This document shows, one piece after another, positions 6,580 to 9,998 of a stretch of DNA of 9,998 bases. Numbering within the stretch: position 1 is the first letter of the stretch; each line of letters opens with the position of its first letter. This DNA comes from an uncultured Desulfobulbaceae bacterium (GTDB lineage Bacteria > Desulfobacterota > Desulfobulbia > Desulfobulbales > Desulfobulbaceae): assembly GCA_945787305.1 (NCBI GenBank), contig CALZIH010000078.1, forward strand, positions 1,084 to 11,081, given 5' to 3'. The notes beneath the pieces were generated by a model. That model had not been told where the DNA came from. It did no database searches and worked only from the letters and a program-made list of their open reading frames with translations. The position numbers and the translations under genes were made by a program.

Positions 6580-8022
6580 TTAGATCGGCACGCCGTCAAA
6601 GAAGCGACCGTTAACCAGAAAATGCACCCAGATACTGGCGGCATAGCCAAGGGCAATAACCGGCATCCATTTCAGATGTCCAAAAAAAGTATATTTCCCG
6701 CGGGCCTGCCCCATCAGGGCTACACCGGCTGCCGAACCAATGGAAAGCATACTGCCGCCGACACCAGCCGTCAGGGTGACAAGTAACCATTGCCCCATGG
6801 ACATATCGGGCTGCATGGTCAAAACGGCAAACATGACCGGAATATTATCGACGATGGCTGAGAGTATACCGACCATTACATTGGCTGGCGTCGCGCCCCA
6901 ATCTATGTACATTATTTGAGAGACCAAGCCAAGGTAACCAATAAAACCAAGACCGCCGACACAGAGAATAACCCCATAGAAAAACATCAGGGTGTCCCAC
7001 TCGGCCCGGGCAATCTTTCTAAAGACATCAAAGGCCACGGGATCACCCAGGGTCTCTTCCGCTTTCTCCGGGTCATGCCCGGGGCTGCCATGTCCGTTTT
7101 TATGGGTTTTCTTCAGATAATAGCCATAAAATTTCAGATAGGACAGGCCGGTCATCATCCCCAGCATCGGCGGCAAATGCAAGAAGTTGTGAAAACTGAC
7201 CGCGGTGGCAATGGTGCACAGAAAGAGCCCCATGACCACAACCGCACCACGTTTCATCTTCACGTTGATTTCGCAGGTGTCAGGGTTGACATTGGGAACG
7301 GCAAAGCTCATGATCACAGCAGGTATCAACCAGTTCACTGCGGAAGGGATGAAGAGATTAAAAAAGGTCCAGAAGTTAACAAGACCTTTCTGCCAGACCA
7401 TTAGGGTGGTGATATCGCCAAAAGGACTGAATGCGCCACCAGCATTGGCGGCAACAACGATATTGATACAGGCCAGACTGATAAACTTTACATTATCCTT
7501 GCCGATTGCCATAGCAACGGCACACATAAGCAAAGCAGTGGTTAAGTTATCTGCTATCGGCGAGATAAAAAAGGAGAGTACACCGGTAATCCAGAAAAGT
7601 TTACGAAAGGAATAACCGGCACAGACCAGACGAACCCGTAAGGTCTCAAAGACCTGCCGCTCCTCCATGGCGTTGATGTAGGTCATTGCCACCAGCAGAA
7701 AAAGAAAGAGTTCGGCATACTCGAGGATGTTATGCCGCACCGCGGTTTCAGCGGCATGGGTAAAGCCATGACTGGCATAAATCCAGGCAATGATAGCCCA
7801 TATCAGGCCTGCGGCCAGCAGGACCGGTTTGGACTTACGCATGTGGGTGAATTCTTCGGCCATCACCAAGCCGTAGGCCAGGACAAATACAATAATAGAG
7901 AGATACCCGGCCCAACTTGTTGTGAGATCCAGCTGATTACCACCACCGGCCGCCATGAGTACGCTTGGCGTGCCAAGTGTAACAAAAACAAAAGAAATCA
8001 AAATATTAAAATACTTAAACAA
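6580..8022 (-). CDS. nhaD: NhaD-type Na+/H+ antiporter
   Basis: This is a 480-residue inner-membrane antiporter of the ion transporter superfamily that exchanges Na+ (or Li+) for H+. The family-defining stretches are present: SPIADNLTTALLM (154-166), AANAGGAFSPFGDITTLMVW (191-210) and VDNIPVMFA (391-399), followed by the GGSMLSIGSAAGVALMG region (422-438). It has about a dozen hydrophobic segments, and the N-terminus looks like a signal or first helix ending LMAAGGGN. The loop at about 303-330 is rich in His, Lys and Gly (KKTHKNGHGSPGHDPEK). The start is TTG 8022, chosen because AAGGAGGT lies at an ideal distance and no ATG occurs before the first helix. It is the first gene of the convoy and is divergent from the PstS-like gene. 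A leader of roughly 195 nt may precede it and contains repeat copy B. Confidence 0.92.
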   Translation of the reverse strand: MFKYFNILISFVFVTLGTPSVLMAAGGGNQLDLTTSWAGYLSIIVFVLAYGLVMAEEFTHMRKSKPVLLAAGLIWAIIAWIYASHGFTHAAETAVRHNILEYAELFLFLLVAMTYINAMEERQVFETLRVRLVCAGYSFRKLFWITGVLSFFISPIADNLTTALLMCAVAMAIGKDNVKFISLACINIVVAANAGGAFSPFGDITTLMVWQKGLVNFWTFFNLFIPSAVNWLIPAVIMSFAVPNVNPDTCEINVKMKRGAVVVMGLFLCTIATAVSFHNFLHLPPMLGMMTGLSYLKFYGYYLKKTHKNGHGSPGHDPEKAEETLGDPVAFDVFRKIARAEWDTLMFFYGVILCVGGLGFIGYLGLVSQIMYIDWGATPANVMVGILSAIVDNIPVMFAVLTMQPDMSMGQWLLVTLTAGVGGSMLSIGSAAGVALMGQARGKYTFFGHLKWMPVIALGYAASIWVHFLVNGRFFDGVPI

Positions 8023-8147
8023 ACTTCTACCTCCTTATATTTTATGCAATAGCGTTTCGGGTCTTTACCAAATTCAGCAAGATTCAGGTAACGATTGTCG
8101 GTGTCGTAAAAGCCACGCCACCGACGGCGGCAAGGTTTATAACTCAT
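7998..8147 (-). pseudogene. Short ORF or gene remnant in the nhaD leader, related to the small ORF at 6321-6536
   Basis: The frame opens with ATG at 8147 (MSYKPCRRRWRGFYDTDN, then RYLNLAEFGKDPKRYC) and ends with TGA at 7998, 25 nt inside nhaD in another frame. It is open upstream of the ATG to TGA 8198, reading WSRKKSKTLFAPYGIT. The segment YGITM-x-Y-x-x-C...YDTDN matches the small ORF upstream of the sigma-54 activator. No Shine-Dalgarno precedes the ATG. I read it as a fragment of a gene of the same unknown family, or as a non-coding element that happens to stay open. A leader peptide coupled to nhaD is possible, since its stop overlaps the nhaD start. Confidence 0.3.
8029..8036 (-). promoter_or_regulatory. 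Strong Shine-Dalgarno fixing the TTG start of nhaD
   Basis: On the minus strand the sequence reads AAGGAGGT, a near-perfect anti-16S match, with 7 nt from GGAGG to the TTG at 8022. This decides the unusual start codon. Confidence 0.85.
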
Positions 8148-8159
8148 TGTAATTCCGTA
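8098..8159 (-). repeat. Copy B of the 62-nt diverged repeat, in the nhaD leader
   Basis: The shared blocks are tcggtgtcgtaa (8098-8109), cgccaccgacgg (8116-8127) and cattgtaattccgta (8145-8159), the same order and total length as at 6400-6461. The inverted repeat gtcggtg (8097-8103) / caccgac (8119-8125) gives a 7-bp stem with a 15-nt loop in the leader RNA. It lies about 75 nt ahead of the nhaD start, a spacing comparable with copy A and the sigma-54 activator gene. Confidence 0.75.
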
Positions 8160-8223
8160 AGGTGCAAACAGCGTTTTTGACTTTTTACGAGACCATCACG
8201 ATTGATTCGTTTAATATCTGCAT

Positions 8224-8229
8224 ATTATA
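8224..8229 (-). promoter_or_regulatory. Candidate -10 box for nhaD
   Basis: The minus strand reads GGGGTATAATATG, a consensus TATAAT. No good -35 lies 16-18 bp upstream; the nearest TTGGCA is about 24 bp away. If used, it would give an nhaD leader of about 195 nt that includes repeat copy B. Confidence 0.4.
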
Positions 8230-8318
8230 CCCCTTCCGTTGCTCTGAGTACACTGCCAAAAAACAAAACCATACGATTATGGATACAACGCGTTAACCTG
8301 ATTTGAATGGGATATGAA

Positions 8319-8335
8319 ATTCCGTTGACCGGAAT
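8319..8335. promoter_or_regulatory. Perfect dyad ATTCCG-N5-CGGAAT, operator-like
   Basis: Arms attccg (8319-8324) and cggaat (8330-8335) are exact inverted repeats around ttgac. The site lies about 29 bp upstream of the plus-strand TATAAT and about 90 bp behind the nhaD -10, a position suitable for control of either promoter. The size fits a dimeric helix-turn-helix protein. The binding factor is unknown; the Fis-type activator encoded here is one candidate. Confidence 0.45.
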
Positions 8336-8363
8336 GTAGAATAACTTTTCCTCTTCTTCCAGC

Positions 8364-8369
8364 TATAAT
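8364..8369 (+). promoter_or_regulatory. Candidate -10 box for the PstS-like gene
   Basis: TATAAT sits in an AT-rich stretch with no recognisable -35 at 17 bp. It would give a 5' leader of roughly 160 nt. An activator-dependent promoter would fit the missing -35. Confidence 0.35.
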
Positions 8370-8527
8370 TTTGCAACATTTTTTTTGGGTGAGTATTTAT
8401 CTTTAGCCATTTACTTAAGCCTGAAAACAAGTATTTACCGGTCAGCCATTGGCGGAATCCGACAAAATGATTAAATTTTCATTATTGTTAACCTCTTATC
8501 ACATCAGGCACCACGAGAAAACCTATT

Positions 8528-8534
8528 AAGGTGA
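8528..8534 (+). promoter_or_regulatory. Shine-Dalgarno deciding the start of the PstS-like gene
   Basis: AAGGTGA precedes ATG 8537, with 5 nt from AAGG to the ATG. The in-frame GTG at 8531 lies inside this motif and has no other ribosome binding site, so ATG 8537 is preferred. Confidence 0.65.
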
Positions 8535-8536
8535 CC

Positions 8537-9550
8537 ATGACAACAACTTGGAACAATTCCAGAGCATTATTACTATTTCTATTGATTACTGCCATACTGT
8601 CCATACCAGATATTGGTGTCGCCAACAATACGCTTCGGGGGGAAGCATTCTCTGACCCTTCCTATATTCAGGCGATGCCGAAAAGCTGGGAAGATACACC
8701 TATCATGCATAGTCCTGAAATTGGAACTGTTGACTTGAGCATCACCCTGGACCAACATCTCTACCCTACCCTTTACCAATTGATTATTGATTATGGACAA
8801 GAGAACAATCTGCAAATCTTGATAAACGAAGGCACCTGCGGTATTACCGCCGGAAAACTAACTCGTAAATCTTCAGATATTGGTGGTTTTTGCTGCCCTC
8901 CAGGCAAGACGGATCGTTTTCCCGGACTTGTGTTCCACACCGTCGGCATTACTCCTATTGCCCTGTTAGTGCATCCGGATAATGATATTAATACAGTCAG
9001 TCTTTCTGTTGCCCGCGAAATTTTCCAGGGCGAGATTTACCGTTGGTCGGAGTTAAAAAACCAAATGGGCCAGCCAGGGCCCAACCTCACTATCCAAACA
9101 ATCGGCAGACTCCATTGCAAAATCAGGCCGGGCCATTGGCGCCTGCTGCTGGATAACGAAGATCTCTTCAGTGCTCGCCTACAGGAAGTAGGGACCATTC
9201 CCGACATGATATCGCTTATTGCCAATGCGCCAGGTGCAATTGGTTATGAAGTGATGATGATGGTACAACGCTATCAAAGAGAAGGAAAGGTAAAGCCGCT
9301 ATCCATCAACGGTTTTATGCCAACCGGAAAAAATCTATTAGACGGGAATTACCCTTTCTATCGCACCCTTAACATCACGACCTGGGAAGGAGAAAAAACA
9401 AAAAACCGCCATGCGGAAAAATTAATCACCTATCTCCTTGATCGTGCGCAATACCTGAAAAATGATCTTGACATTGTCCCTGCAACAAAACTCAGGCAAG
9501 CCGGGTGGCAATTTAAAGCTAATGAACTTATAGGCGAACCCAAGAAATAG
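8537..9550 (+). CDS. Exported PstS/PBP-like substrate-binding protein with four cysteines
   Basis: The protein has 337 residues. A signal peptide (hydrophobic LLLFLLITAILSI) ends near Ala29 (IGVA-NN), so it should be periplasmic. The mature part resembles the phosphate-binding-protein-like fold (PBP_like_2). It has a Ser/Gly-type ligand loop region (NEGTCGITAGKL), DIGG after it (114-117), and then GLVFHTVGITPIALLVHPDND and EIFQGEIYRWSEL, the usual PstS-type order. Unlike canonical PstS it has Cys at 101, 119, 120 and 194 and a HCKIRPGHW motif (193-201). No ABC permease genes follow. The next gene encodes a membrane protein, probably a sensor, 72 bp downstream, so I infer a ligand-capture subunit of a signalling system rather than a transporter. 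The ligand is unknown and phosphate should not be assumed. It is transcribed divergently from nhaD. Confidence 0.75.
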   Translation: MTTTWNNSRALLLFLLITAILSIPDIGVANNTLRGEAFSDPSYIQAMPKSWEDTPIMHSPEIGTVDLSITLDQHLYPTLYQLIIDYGQENNLQILINEGTCGITAGKLTRKSSDIGGFCCPPGKTDRFPGLVFHTVGITPIALLVHPDNDINTVSLSVAREIFQGEIYRWSELKNQMGQPGPNLTIQTIGRLHCKIRPGHWRLLLDNEDLFSARLQEVGTIPDMISLIANAPGAIGYEVMMMVQRYQREGKVKPLSINGFMPTGKNLLDGNYPFYRTLNITTWEGEKTKNRHAEKLITYLLDRAQYLKNDLDIVPATKLRQAGWQFKANELIGEPKK

Positions 9551-9622
9551 TTTCTCAACGCAAACGATGCATTGCCATCAACCTGGATACAATGCCATTT
9601 TCCGATAGAGTAAACCAATGAG

Positions 9623-9998
9623 ATGAAGCGACCTCAATTTCTCCATAACATACCGCTCACAGTTAAAATGATTGCCTTAACCATTCTGGTTGGGCTTATC
9701 GCCGGAGTCGTGCTCGATTATTTCCAAAGTCGCACCGTCAAAAATATCTTTCTGAGCCAGTTGAAAGAACGACTGCATCTTGAATCACAGGAAGACCGTA
9801 TACGATTTGACAATTACATAAAAGCCCACCATCAATCCGTCAAGCTCCTGGTGTCGCAGAATCAACTTACAGAGTACCTTGCCAGCTCAAACTGGCGCGA
9901 AAACACCGAGACTACTTTTCACAAACGCCCACCGAAATGGCTGCCGCGCTCTTCAGTTCTACGCTCGCTTGTTCAAATACGTCACGCATTGCTTCTGG
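9623..9998 (+). CDS. Membrane protein N-terminus, probable sensor histidine kinase (runs off the right edge)
   Basis: 125 codons are visible. ATG 9623 is the first start after an in-frame TAA at 9611, and the upstream ribosome binding site is weak. A basic N-terminus is followed by one transmembrane helix (about 15-33, KMIALTILVGLIAGVVL), then a charged, helical, probably extracytoplasmic segment (SQLKERLHLESQEDRIRF, HQSVKLLVSQNQLTEYLA). The visible part ends WLPRSSVLRSLVQIRHALLL. One helix followed by an exposed helical domain is typical of sensor kinases or chemoreceptors, and pairing with a PstS-like protein supports a sensory function. No kinase motif is inside the window, so the class is inferred. 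Confidence 0.6.
   Translation, partial: MKRPQFLHNIPLTVKMIALTILVGLIAGVVLDYFQSRTVKNIFLSQLKERLHLESQEDRIRFDNYIKAHHQSVKLLVSQNQLTEYLASSNWRENTETTFHKRPPKWLPRSSVLRSLVQIRHALLL

Larger units (their letters stand above)
8023..8536. other. Divergent intergenic region between nhaD and the PstS-like gene
   Basis: About 510 bp of AT-rich sequence separates two divergent genes. Going from nhaD it holds the Shine-Dalgarno, the 62-nt repeat copy B with its short ORF, a minus-strand -10-like TATAAT (8224-8229), a dyad (8319-8335), a plus-strand TATAAT (8364-8369), an eight-T run near 8379-8388 without a preceding hairpin, and a second CGGAAT half-site near 8453. I see no tRNA, CRISPR or full-length gene in it. 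Confidence 0.7.

Noticed and set aside
6916..8052. Plus-strand open frames opposite nhaD and its leader
   Set aside because: They are mirror frames of the highly conserved nhaD sequence, with low-complexity His/Lys/Gln-rich products and no start signals.
8230..8265. TGGCAGTG...GAGC upstream of the nhaD -10 as a sigma-54 promoter
   Set aside because: The GG to GC spacing is 13 rather than 10 and there is no TTGC element.
8379..8388. Run of eight T in the divergent intergenic region as a terminator
   Set aside because: No stem-loop lies before it and no convergent gene ends there.
8537..9550. Assigning pstS and a phosphate uptake role
   Set aside because: The fold is similar, but cysteine content, neighbours and the absence of pst permease genes argue against a plain phosphate transporter subunit.
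1..9998. CRISPR arrays, tRNA/rRNA genes, transposases or integrases
   Set aside because: No regularly spaced repeats, clover-leaf-like sequence, or recombinase motifs were seen on either strand.

Overview
The window reads as a Gram-negative, probably deltaproteobacterial (Desulfobulbales-like, sulfate-reducer-type) chromosome. That placement is inference from the gene repertoire: a PAS/sigma-54 activator, a NifX-like protein, a GVAHEINNPL-type kinase, NhaD, paired DUF1538 proteins and a PstS-like protein followed by a sensor. No rRNA or other marker gene fixes the taxon.

Minus strand, read from about 8220 down to 1, is one tightly packed convoy: nhaD (TTG start, strong Shine-Dalgarno) - a 71-codon orphan ORF - a PAS-AAA+-Fis sigma-54 activator - a NifX/NifB-type cofactor-binding-fold protein - a membrane histidine kinase with an extracytoplasmic sensor domain - a stand-alone receiver - two tandem DUF1538 membrane proteins - a PII-superfamily protein - a CBS-pair protein that runs off the left edge. 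Most junctions overlap or are a few bases apart; the largest gap (about 100 bp) lies between the receiver and the first DUF1538 gene.

Plus strand, from 8537 to the right edge: an exported PstS/PBP-like substrate-binding protein with four cysteines after the signal peptide, then the N-terminus of a membrane protein that is probably a sensor kinase. The divergent intergenic region of about 500 bp holds candidate -10 boxes for both directions, a perfect dyad ATTCCG-N5-CGGAAT, and a 62-nt element that is repeated near the start of the sigma-54 regulator gene.

Functional reading (inference): this is a sodium/proton homeostasis island. NhaD is a Na+/H+ antiporter, and paired DUF1538 proteins have been described, as I recall, as a two-component Na+(Li+,K+)/H+ antiporter (UmpAB of Halomonas zincidurans). 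The PII-like and CBS proteins look like ligand-sensing regulators of the DUF1538 pair. The kinase/receiver and the sigma-54 activator look like transcriptional or post-translational control. Most striking are the diverged 62-nt repeat (about 83% identical by hand alignment, with two compensating 1-nt indels) beside two genes of the convoy, and a Walker B Asp-to-Thr change in the otherwise canonical sigma-54 activator.
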